In this document: piece after piece, positions 34,858 to 42,207 of the stretch
How positions within the stretch are numbered: the first letter of the stretch is position 1
Layout: each line of letters begins with the position of its first letter
Source of the DNA: an uncultured Ruminococcus sp.
GTDB taxonomy: Bacteria > Bacillota > Clostridia > Oscillospirales > Ruminococcaceae
Direction of reading: 5' to 3'
DNA length: 44,424 nucleotides
Assembly: GCA_949291345.1 (NCBI GenBank)
Contig: CASEVP010000061.1
Coordinates: 1 to 44,424, forward strand
Translations under genes and position numbers: made by a program
The notes under the pieces: model-generated
Database searches by the model: none
Told to the model about the DNA's origin: nothing
Seen by the model: only the letters and a program-made list of their open reading frames with translations

Positions 34858-36143
34858 TTTTGTTCCTCCTCATATTTTTTTACTTTTTGAATCAAATCAC
34901 GATTATACCGTTTCCAGTCGCTGTCAAATTTCTTTAGGAACGTTTCTGTTGCATTGGCGCTATTATCCATCAAATAAGTCTGAATCATCGCATCTACACT
35001 CATTTCGCTAGGATAATGGTGATCTTGATAGTCTGCCATTCTACCAGATTCGATATAAGGTTTCATACTATCTAACATGGAGGGCAGTTCAAAATCGCCC
35101 TCTTTACATGGAATCGCATTCTGATTATCCAAATAGATTTGAATGGTCTCATCTTCATACAGGAACTTCAGAACCTCATACACAGCCTCCTTGTGATCCG
35201 TCTCCTTCATCACACAAAACTGCAAGTCTACACCGGAGTTAAGCACATTTTCCTCTTCACTCTCTCCTACGGGGAACACAAATGAATCTATATTCATATC
35301 CGGGTTGACAGACTGAATCTGCGGTACTGCATAGCTGCCAATCGGATACATTGCAGCTTCTCCCCTTGCAAATGCGGTGCATGCATCATTATAACTATAT
35401 GCATAAGGATTGGATTCACAGTATTGTAAAAGCTGTTTCTGTTTCTCAGCAACTTCCGGATATGCTTCTAAAAATGTTGCATTTCCAGCATTGACTTGCG
35501 CACAGATATTTGGATCAACCAATCCTACTGCCAGTGCGTTCCAAGGTGCCAGACAAGTCCAAGTGTCCTTATACCCAAAATACAGCGGATAAATATCTGT
35601 GGTTTCCTGAATCAGATTACACAAGTCTACGAATTCATTCCAAGTTGTCGGAATTTTCCATCCATGTTCTTCGAACATATCTTTATTATACAGAATACCT
35701 GCAGCATTCGCAGCATACGGCAGTGCATACACCCCATCCACGGGAATGAATTCCAATGCTTCAACTATGTCCATATACGACTGTTTAATATTGCCAACCC
35801 CTTCAAAGTCAGACACATCCAAAAACATTTCTGCATCCAGAAAATTAGAATAGTTAATATCTCCACCGATACCGATGATATCCGGATAATCTTCTCGAAT
35901 GAATCTTGTCTTTAAAACCGTCATTGCTTCATTCGGAGATTCAATTGTCAAATGAATATCATCATGAGAAGCATTGAACCGTTCTTCCATTTCTTCAAAT
36001 GCATCAACCGCTTCTGGTTTGTACTGCAACATTGTTACCTCAATTTTGCCGTCTTTACTTGAATCACCGCAGCCCGGCATCAGAAGTGTTGTCAATGACA
36101 CGCCTGCAAGTACCAAACCACATACTGCATTTCTTTTTTTCAT
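34854..36143 (-). CDS. msmE: ABC transporter sugar-binding lipoprotein, MsmE-type
   Basis: About 429 residues from ATG at 36143, 9 nt behind GGAGG. Lipoprotein signal peptide with the acylated Cys at residue 25 (LLMPGCGDSS), so anchored outside the membrane. Family 1 extracellular solute-binding fold: EEMEERFNASHDDIHL near the N-terminus, ALPYAANAAGILYNKDMFEEHG, and the GEAAMYPIGSYAVPQI block. Captures raffinose-type or other alpha-galactosyl/sucrosyl oligosaccharides, inferred from the enzymes encoded downstream. First gene of the operon, divergent from its AraC regulator. Confidence 0.92.
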   Translation of the reverse strand: MKKRNAVCGLVLAGVSLTTLLMPGCGDSSKDGKIEVTMLQYKPEAVDAFEEMEERFNASHDDIHLTIESPNEAMTVLKTRFIREDYPDIIGIGGDINYSNFLDAEMFLDVSDFEGVGNIKQSYMDIVEALEFIPVDGVYALPYAANAAGILYNKDMFEEHGWKIPTTWNEFVDLCNLIQETTDIYPLYFGYKDTWTCLAPWNALAVGLVDPNICAQVNAGNATFLEAYPEVAEKQKQLLQYCESNPYAYSYNDACTAFARGEAAMYPIGSYAVPQIQSVNPDMNIDSFVFPVGESEEENVLNSGVDLQFCVMKETDHKEAVYEVLKFLYEDETIQIYLDNQNAIPCKEGDFELPSMLDSMKPYIESGRMADYQDHHYPSEMSVDAMIQTYLMDNSANATETFLKKFDSDWKRYNRDLIQKVKKYEEEQK

Positions 36144-36186
36144 GTCAATCTTCCTCCTTTTAAACACGCTGCAAATTTGTGACTTT

Positions 36187-36216
36187 ATTATATCATACCA
36201 TTATGCCATCTGTAAA
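36187..36216 (-). promoter_or_regulatory. Promoter of the msmEFG-gtfA-aga-galKE operon
   Basis: Minus strand TTTACA (36216-36211), 18-bp spacer, TATAAT (36192-36187). The weak -35 suits an activator-dependent promoter; a candidate AraC site overlaps the spacer. Confidence 0.7.
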
Positions 36217-36304
36217 TAGCATAAATCAACAGTGTTTATACCATTTTGCAATATTATTTTGGATTTTGATGGATAGCCTTGCATTAGGGTATATTTCATG
36301 GTAT
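36195..36304. promoter_or_regulatory. Candidate AraC-type operator repeats
   Basis: ATACCATTATGCCAT (36195-36209) and ATACCATTTTGCAAT (36238-36252) are direct repeats 43 bp apart, about four helical turns. A third half-site, ATGGTAT (36298-36304), is inverted and overlaps the regulator's own -10 box. The arrangement suggests activation of the sugar operon and autorepression. Confidence 0.55.
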
Positions 36305-36307
36305 AAT
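36279..36307 (+). promoter_or_regulatory. Promoter of the AraC-family regulator
   Basis: TTGCAT (36279-36284), 17-bp spacer, TATAAT (36302-36307); leader of about 42 nt to the ATG. Confidence 0.75.
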
Positions 36308-36355
36308 GTTTTACATATCTACAATGCTTTTATTTTATGAGAGGGAGGGTAAAAT

Positions 36356-37219
36356 ATGCAAAACTATATTTTTTCAATTTTCCCAAACCAGAATTTTGTC
36401 GATCTGGGACTGTTTCAGTTTGGATGGGAAAAATGTGAGCCCTCCCATTCATTTGGACCTGCTGCCCGAAATCACTATCTGTTTCACTATATAATCTCAG
36501 GCACCGGTATCCTTATGGCGGATGATAGCAAAGGAAATACCAATCACTTACCGATTCGAAGTATGCAGGGATTCATGATTTTTCCGAACCAAGTTACGAC
36601 GTATGTAGCAGACAAAGAACTACCTTGGGAATATGTCTGGGTAGAGTTTGACGGACTGCGTGTCAAATCTATTTTAGAGGCTGTCGGACTGACTGTTGAT
36701 ACACCCGTCTATCATGCAAGAAACAAAAGTCTCCGAGAAGAAATGATGAAAGAAATGCTTTATATTACCCAACACAAAGATGCTTCTCCTCTGCATCTCA
36801 TTGGTCACCTTTATCTATTCCTGGACTATCTTGCCCGATCGGCAGCTGAGACACGACTTACAAGTGGCAGCAAGCTAAGAGATTTTTACATTCATGAAGC
36901 TCTCACCTACATCGAACATAATTTTCAAAATGAAATTTCCATTGAAGACATTGCTGCTGTCTGTGGACTAAACCGTACTTATTTTGGAAAAATATTTAAA
37001 GAAGCACTAGGCAAAACACCGCAGGAATTTCTTTTAAATTACCGTATGCTAAAGGCAGCAGAGCTTCTAAAATTAACTTCTCTTTCCATTAGTGATATTG
37101 GTCTGGCAGTTGGATACGCAAATGCACTTCATTTCTCCCGTGCATTTAAAAACATTTATGGCATTTCCCCACGAGAATGGCGAAACCAAAACAAATTTCC
37201 TGAACCAACGCAATTGTAA
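36356..37219 (+). CDS. msmR: AraC-family transcriptional regulator, MsmR-type
   Basis: 287 residues. An N-terminal cupin-like sugar-sensing domain at about 15-160 (ARNHYLFHYIISGTGIL, GFMIFPNQVTTY) precedes a C-terminal double helix-turn-helix at about 182-280 with ISIEDIAAVCGLNRTYFGKI, KTPQEFLLNYRM and SISDIGLAVGYANALHFS. GGGAGGG lies before the ATG. Divergent from msmE with direct repeats in between, so it is the likely activator of the alpha-galactoside operon. Layout resembles the Streptococcus mutans msm locus, where msmR is also an AraC-type activator next to aga and msmEFG. Confidence 0.9.
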   Translation: MQNYIFSIFPNQNFVDLGLFQFGWEKCEPSHSFGPAARNHYLFHYIISGTGILMADDSKGNTNHLPIRSMQGFMIFPNQVTTYVADKELPWEYVWVEFDGLRVKSILEAVGLTVDTPVYHARNKSLREEMMKEMLYITQHKDASPLHLIGHLYLFLDYLARSAAETRLTSGSKLRDFYIHEALTYIEHNFQNEISIEDIAAVCGLNRTYFGKIFKEALGKTPQEFLLNYRMLKAAELLKLTSLSISDIGLAVGYANALHFSRAFKNIYGISPREWRNQNKFPEPTQL

Positions 37220-37294
37220 CGAGCATATTTTATAACTATTGCGAAAAACGAAGCATTCTGCACTCTTCAAATGTAATAATACCATCATATACTA

Positions 37295-37335
37295 AAAGCC
37301 GCTGTTGCACGGTCAATTTGTGCAGCAGCGGCTTT
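37295..37335. terminator. Terminator between msmR and the thioredoxin reductase fusion
   Basis: AAAAGCCGCTGTTGCAC pairs with GTGCAGCAGCGGCTTT around a 9-nt loop. The flanking runs give a short T-tract mainly on the minus strand, so it mostly serves the reductase gene. Confidence 0.75.
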
Positions 37336-37348
37336 GAATTGACATATG

Positions 37349-38980
37349 TTATTTAGCATTGTGCTGTAAGAGCAACTGTACCATTTCTTCTAACGATTTC
37401 TTCCCAAATGCTATGGGGGTTCCATTTGCTATGATACACGGAACACTCATGATATGATACTTCTCCCGCACTTTTGGAAACCGATTTACATCAATGATAT
37501 CCGTACGAACAGTAGGATTACACATGGTGATTTGTCCTGCTGCGATAACTGTAGCAGGGCACATTGTACAAGACAATGTGACTGCAATTTCCAAATGAAT
37601 ATTGTTCAATTGTGCAATCTGTTCCTGTAACTCCTTTGCAATTTCTTTTTTCTTCCCAGCAGCATGATAAATGAGTGAAACAAATGAATTCAGTTCATGT
37701 CCTCCCGGTATTGCATAATACGACAATCCCATTTCCGTACCATCTTCTCTGCAAAAGGCAATTCTAGGTTTCACAGCATCCTGTTTCTGCTGAAACTGCA
37801 ATTGATCAGACATCTCGCAAACTTCTTTCGTAAAGCGCGCCATTTCTTTAGAAAAACTAGAGTTGTCCCGCTCCACACGCAATATCAATGGACGTTCCAA
37901 CTTCCCAAAAATTCGAATCATCTGTTCGCGCAATTCCTCAGAAAAATATACCATTTTTGTATGGGATGCCGCACCCCTTGATTCTGTGGATCTATTTTCC
38001 TTTTTTTCGGGTATACGTATTGGAAACGGTTCCACATGCAGTTTTTCATGTAACTGTGCCGCATATTTTTCCATAGAAACCGCTGCAACAGCACCATCTG
38101 ATACTGCTGTAACAATCTGACGCAATACCTTGTCGCATACATCACCAGCACCATAGACACCTTCTACGGAAGTTTTCTGAGTAGCATCTACTTCCAAATA
38201 CCCCTTTTTTGTCAACTGCAATTTTTCTTGAAAAAGTTCTGTCCTTGGCACATAACCTGCAAATACAAATACGCCAAACGTATCTCCTTCCGGTGCTGTA
38301 TATTTCTTTATTGTATTTGTTTGGTTATCTTTCAACATTGCATACCGCAACATCGTATCTCCGCCAACTTCTACAATTTCTGTATGAAATAACACACGAA
38401 TTTTCGGGTGTGCCATTACTTTATCCGAAATAGATTTCGCACAGGAAAATGTATCTCTTCGAATACACATTGTAACACGTTTTCCGTACTTTGTTAGAAA
38501 CAGTGCTTCTTCTGCCGCTGCATATCCGCCACCAATTACAAAAATTTCCTTTCCCGTGAAAAACTCTCCGTCACAAGTAGCACAGTAAGCAACACCATGA
38601 CCCTGAAATGCATCTTCACCACGAAATCCTGCCTTACGTGGTGATGCGCCCGTAGCAAATAGAACACAAAAACTTTTAAAGGTACCTTTTGTGGTATCTA
38701 CACTCTTCCAATCTCCCTGCATTTCGACATGAGTAACATTTCCATACAAAAATTCCGCACCAAATTGTTTTGCCTGATGCTGCATTGTCTCTGTTAAGTT
38801 TGCGCCACTTGTATGCAAAATTCCCGGATAGTTGACTACTTCAGAAGTAATAGTGATTTGTCCACCGATCTTCTCCTTTTCAATTACCAATGTACGGTAT
38901 TGTGCACGCGCCATGTAAATAGCAGCGGATAATCCTGCCGGTCCTCCACCTATAATAATACAATCATATCGATTTTCCAT
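37349..38980 (-). CDS. Thioredoxin reductase fused to a C-terminal AhpF-type redox domain
   Basis: 543 residues from ATG at 38980 (GGTGGAG upstream). The N-terminal TrxR/AhpF core binds FAD (IIIGGGPAGLSAA at 8-20), NAD(P)H (VIGGGYAAAEEA at 148-159), has the redox pair CATC (Cys133/Cys136), and ends its core with GAGDVCD. The segment after about 350 is a two-fold thioredoxin-like domain with CTMC (Cys471/Cys474), as in the N-terminal domain of AhpF but at the opposite end. It should move electrons from NAD(P)H through CATC to CTMC and on to a peroxiredoxin. The gene starts within the stop of a decayed ahpC (TAATG), its former partner. A longer in-frame reading upstream is leftover AhpC C-terminal sequence (EHGDEVCPAKYEPE). 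Confidence 0.9.
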   Translation of the reverse strand: MENRYDCIIIGGGPAGLSAAIYMARAQYRTLVIEKEKIGGQITITSEVVNYPGILHTSGANLTETMQHQAKQFGAEFLYGNVTHVEMQGDWKSVDTTKGTFKSFCVLFATGASPRKAGFRGEDAFQGHGVAYCATCDGEFFTGKEIFVIGGGYAAAEEALFLTKYGKRVTMCIRRDTFSCAKSISDKVMAHPKIRVLFHTEIVEVGGDTMLRYAMLKDNQTNTIKKYTAPEGDTFGVFVFAGYVPRTELFQEKLQLTKKGYLEVDATQKTSVEGVYGAGDVCDKVLRQIVTAVSDGAVAAVSMEKYAAQLHEKLHVEPFPIRIPEKKENRSTESRGAASHTKMVYFSEELREQMIRIFGKLERPLILRVERDNSSFSKEMARFTKEVCEMSDQLQFQQKQDAVKPRIAFCREDGTEMGLSYYAIPGGHELNSFVSLIYHAAGKKKEIAKELQEQIAQLNNIHLEIAVTLSCTMCPATVIAAGQITMCNPTVRTDIIDVNRFPKVREKYHIMSVPCIIANGTPIAFGKKSLEEMVQLLLQHNAK

Positions 38981-39551
38981 TATATCAACTCCACCAGATC
39001 TAAACTCGGTCTTAAAGTTATTCTCCGGCTCGTATTTCGCCGGACATACTTCATCTCCATGCTCCGGCAAAAATTAAGAAGTTTGCAAAAGATGTAACAA
39101 TACCTTCGCATCTCTTCCCACGTTACCGACAATCACTCCATAAACCATAACTTTTTCACTAGGGTCTAGGGTTAAATATAAACGTTCCCCGCTCTGTAAT
39201 ACTTTTCAAAAAAATATACACATCAAAATATACACATCAAATTCTCTAGCAAGCAGTCTCATTGATTCAACCCACATCGAAAACTATATTTTTTGTATAG
39301 TTTCAAAGGCATCTGCCCATATTTTTTGCAGAAAATACATATCACAGGTTACTGCATATATCTCACAATTTCATTCATGTAATGCTTTTAATGATTTGAC
39401 AAATACTCCAATTCCGAATAACACATAAACGTGAAATCGCTGGATAAAAGAAAAATATGCTCCATCTTCCCAGAACATCTAGCATGGTTACCTCTCCAAA
39501 AACACGATTTTGATATTTCTTTACACAAAAATCTCCTACTTCTTGATGCAT
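38980..39551 (-). pseudogene. ahpC: Decayed peroxiredoxin AhpC gene
   Basis: Recovered by reading all three minus frames. From ATG 39551: GRWSIFFFYPA; then, shifted, DFTFMCYSELEYLSNH (peroxidatic-Cys region, FYPADFTFVCPTEL in intact AhpC); shifted again, EIYAVTCDMYFLQKIWADAF and REFDVYI; ERGTFIFNP in another frame; then SEKVMVYGVIVGNVGRDAK; then EHGDEVCPAKYEPE with the resolving Cys; and finally TLRPSLDLVELI and a TAA that overlaps the reductase ATG. In-frame stops occur at 39373-39371, 39286-39284 and 39076-39074. A perfect 14-bp tandem duplication (39211-39238) breaks the frame. Total length (572 nt) matches an intact 187-residue ahpC, so decay is by small changes, not deletion. CPTEL has become CYSEL. 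Confidence 0.9.
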
Positions 39552-39814
39552 AAATAAAATATCAATTCTTCTGCCTTACATAGAATGTCCATTCATATAT
39601 TAGATATGCCTTCAACACAAATTTCGTCATCTTCATTTTCTGCCATTACCGCAAAAGTATTCCTGCATTTTCTTGGAATGCAAACCCCAAAAACATTCCT
39701 TTTTAGTGAATACTCCTATAAAAGATTTCAAAAGCCTAACCATATGGCAGAAGGGGAAACACAACATACAAATAAAAAACCATAGCAAAAATAAGGTCTT
39801 ACAAACGTTTAAGG
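39552..39814. other. Upstream of the ahpC relic, nothing recognised
   Basis: Short open frames occur on both strands, but none has a ribosome site or a recognisable sequence. I could not see a clear promoter or PerR box for the former ahpC-reductase pair. More gene remnants are possible but unproven. Confidence 0.4.
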
Positions 39815-39849
39815 AAAAGCTGCATAACCATAAAGGTTATGCAGCTTTT
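39815..39849. terminator. Terminator of the ACT protein-hom operon
   Basis: Perfect stem AAAAGCTGCATAACC / GGTTATGCAGCTTTT with a 5-nt loop, about 75 nt after the hom stop; A/T runs on both sides. Confidence 0.85.
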
Positions 39850-39921
39850 CTTTCAATGGATAAAGCTTCTTTATGCGAAACTAACTTACAACTGAACAAC
39901 CTTTTGTTCCACTAACTTCGA

Positions 39922-41151
39922 TTATTCTGCAAGCACCGGAATACGAGAGAGAATAGCCACACCTTCAGCAGCCAACTTTTGCTTAAATGCCTCTGCTTTT
40001 TTCTGACCACAGCTGCCAATCATACAACCATTTTCCCTTGTGTTTATCAGTTCAACACCGACTTCTTCCGCTACACGTGCAAAAACCCCGCTGCCGCATG
40101 GTGATGTACGATAACACCGTGGGGCATAAAATTCACTTACAGGCGCAACAAAATCGTTTCCCTCTGCTGCAGGTTCCCAACTCTGTGAAAGCACCGTGTC
40201 CTTCTTCTTCACTTCATCAATAATATCACCCAACACTGCACTGGCAGTTGGAAGTTTTCCAGCGCCACGACCATAAAACATGGTCTTATCAATCCCGTCC
40301 CCCCATACCATTACAGCGTTAAATACACCATTGACATGAGACAACAAGCTGTCATTCAAAACTACCATTGGCATTACCGTCGGAAGAATTCTACCATCTT
40401 CCAAACGCTTTACTGCACCAATCAATTTCACTACACCGCCAAAATCACAAGCAAGTTTAACATCTTCCAGCGTCACATCACGAATGCCTCTGGTAAACAC
40501 CTGATCCGGATACACATGTTTTCCAAAAACCAAAGAAGACAAGATACAAATTTTTCTGCATGCATCTCCTCCATCAACGTCTGCAGAAGGATCTTTCTCT
40601 GCATACCCCTTTTTTTGTGCCAGTTCAAGTGCATCAGCAAAAGACATATTGGCATGTATCATCTTTTCCAAAATAAAATTTGTTGTACCGTTCAAAATAC
40701 CGGCTACAGCCGAAATATCATTTGCTGCCAGACAAGTATGCAACGGACGAATAATGGGAATTGCTCCTCCAACACTTGCCTCAAAAAAGAAATTAACATG
40801 GTGTTCTTTAGCTATTTGCAAAAGGATATCTCCTTTTTCTGCCACCAGTTGTTTATTAGAAGTTGCTACACTTTTACCTGCTTCCAAACAGCGGCGCACA
40901 AAATCAAACGCTGGATTAACACCACCCATACATTCTGCCACATAGCCAACTTCTGGATCATCCAAAATTACTTGAATATCATGGACTACCTTATCTGCAT
41001 ACGGGTCACCGGGAAAATCCCGTAAGTCAAGAATATATCCAACCTCCAAAGAAGTGCCTGTATTTTTCTCAATCTTTTTCTGATTACGGTAAAATAGTTC
41101 CACCACACCAGAACCGACTACACCATATCCTAACACTGCAATTTTTTTCAT
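39922..41151 (-). CDS. hom: Homoserine dehydrogenase
   Basis: 409 residues. NAD(P)-dependent reduction of aspartate semialdehyde to homoserine for threonine and methionine. Rossmann motif LGYGVVGSGV at 7-16, SNKQLVAEKG, substrate-domain block GILNGTTNFILEKM, and the signature DPSADVDGGDACRK. Classical Firmicute Hom (about 430 residues) carries a C-terminal ACT domain for threonine feedback. Here the last 65 or so residues (from about YRTSPCGSGVFARV) are shorter and only weakly ACT-like. It lies about 26 nt after a separate ACT-domain gene with which it is co-transcribed. Confidence 0.94.
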   Translation of the reverse strand: MKKIAVLGYGVVGSGVVELFYRNQKKIEKNTGTSLEVGYILDLRDFPGDPYADKVVHDIQVILDDPEVGYVAECMGGVNPAFDFVRRCLEAGKSVATSNKQLVAEKGDILLQIAKEHHVNFFFEASVGGAIPIIRPLHTCLAANDISAVAGILNGTTNFILEKMIHANMSFADALELAQKKGYAEKDPSADVDGGDACRKICILSSLVFGKHVYPDQVFTRGIRDVTLEDVKLACDFGGVVKLIGAVKRLEDGRILPTVMPMVVLNDSLLSHVNGVFNAVMVWGDGIDKTMFYGRGAGKLPTASAVLGDIIDEVKKKDTVLSQSWEPAAEGNDFVAPVSEFYAPRCYRTSPCGSGVFARVAEEVGVELINTRENGCMIGSCGQKKAEAFKQKLAAEGVAILSRIPVLAE

Positions 41152-41177
41152 TGTGAAAACTCGCTTTCTATATCTTA

Positions 41178-41621
41178 TTATTCACCGGACAACAGCCGTA
41201 CATCTACTACACCATGTAACTCTGAGATCGCCCTCGTAATCGCAATCGGATTTGCCATACCTTCTCCCATCTTCAATGAAAGAGACACCTGTGCGACACC
41301 ATCCACCGGAATATTTTGATTTAACGTTAGGATATTCGCATGCATCCCGTATAACGTTGTCAAAACATTGGATAGTACTCCCACCTGATCCCGCAGCGTT
41401 ACAGATATATTAACAATTTGTTGTGTCATTTTATCATCATACGCAAAAACACAATCTCTATATTTGTAAAACGCACTCCGCGAAATGCCGATACGCTTGC
41501 AAGCAGAAGAGAAACTTCGCTCTGTTTTTTCAGCAACAAGTTTTTTTACTTCTAAAACCTTACTAAAGATCTCCGGCAACACCGCTGTATCTACCACAAT
41601 ATATCGTGTCCGTTTGTCCAT
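41178..41621 (-). CDS. UPF0735/PheB-like ACT-domain protein
   Basis: 147 residues. An N-terminal small helical DNA-binding-like part (KRIGISRSAFYKYRDCVF at about 42-59) precedes an ACT domain at about 70-145 starting NISVTLRDQVGVLSNVLTTL, a fold that binds amino acids. The family is widespread in Firmicutes next to hom or pheA; its role is not established, but feedback sensing of threonine or branched-chain amino acids is often suggested. The ATG has no strong ribosome site nearby; the best GGAGG lies about 45 nt upstream with no in-frame start behind it. Confidence 0.88.
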   Translation of the reverse strand: MDKRTRYIVVDTAVLPEIFSKVLEVKKLVAEKTERSFSSACKRIGISRSAFYKYRDCVFAYDDKMTQQIVNISVTLRDQVGVLSNVLTTLYGMHANILTLNQNIPVDGVAQVSLSLKMGEGMANPIAITRAISELHGVVDVRLLSGE

Positions 41622-41761
41622 TTTTTTGTCTGTACCCGCAAATGACCTTACGGCCGTACTTTTCCTCCTTATATTGTTCGTACCACTGTAATCCGTATAC
41701 CATCATTTCGTATAAAAGACGTCCGCACACAAAAAACAATTGTACATAATATAACTATATT

Positions 41762-41790
41762 ACTATACCATGATTTTTCTCCTTTGTCAA
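41762..41790 (-). promoter_or_regulatory. Promoter of the ACT protein-hom operon
   Basis: Minus strand TTGACA (41790-41785), 17-bp spacer, TATAGT (41767-41762). Leader of about 130 nt. Confidence 0.8.
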
Positions 41791-41978
41791 GTATTCTGCA
41801 AGGATTTTCCGAAAGTATACTGTTTTTCTTTCTATATTAAAATCAAAAATAACATAATAGTCAAAATTAACAAGCACTATATAAATTTTAAAAATTTGTG
41901 CTTTTTTCTTTTTTTCCATAGAAAAACCAAACAATTCTTTTTGAAAACAAGACAATTTCATTTTTTTCTGAAAATGAC

Positions 41979-42007
41979 TTGACAAAGCTCTGAAATTCTT
42001 GTATGAT
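41979..42007 (+). promoter_or_regulatory. Promoter of glnN
   Basis: TTGACA (41979-41984), 17-bp spacer, TATGAT (42002-42007). Confidence 0.8.
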
Positions 42008-42013
42008 AATAAT

Positions 42014-42207
42014 GTCAATTGAATCGTTTAGGATAACTTTTTATTTTATTTAGATATAAATAAAAGACGTTATGCATAACGAACAATATTGACGAGTAAG
42101 ATGATACGTGAAACAAAGGCGTTTCCAGATGTACCAAATGCAAAATGTTGAAATGTTTGTATGTAGGTCACTTCGGGAATGCTTTTTATTTTTAGGAGGT
42201 TTTTATC
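42014..42207 (+). other. Leader of glnN (about 195 nt)
   Basis: Contains an AT-rich hairpin (TTTTATTT / AAATAAAA, about 42040-42066) and the perfect 14-bp palindrome CGTTATGCATAACG (42068-42081). AGGAGG precedes the ATG. I do not see the conserved elements of the glnA glutamine riboswitch. Confidence 0.55.

Noticed and set aside
38981..39070. N-terminal extension of the thioredoxin reductase fusion to 39070
   Set aside because: The extension reads EHGDEVCPAKYEPE, the C-terminus of the decayed ahpC. The FAD motif and ribosome site fix the start at 38980.
39585..39915. Short plus-strand open frames between the ahpC relic and hom
   Set aside because: No ribosome sites or recognisable sequence, and they overlap a terminator hairpin.
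42014..42207. glnA-type glutamine riboswitch in the glnN leader
   Set aside because: The conserved junction sequences of that class were not found; only an AT hairpin and a palindrome are present.
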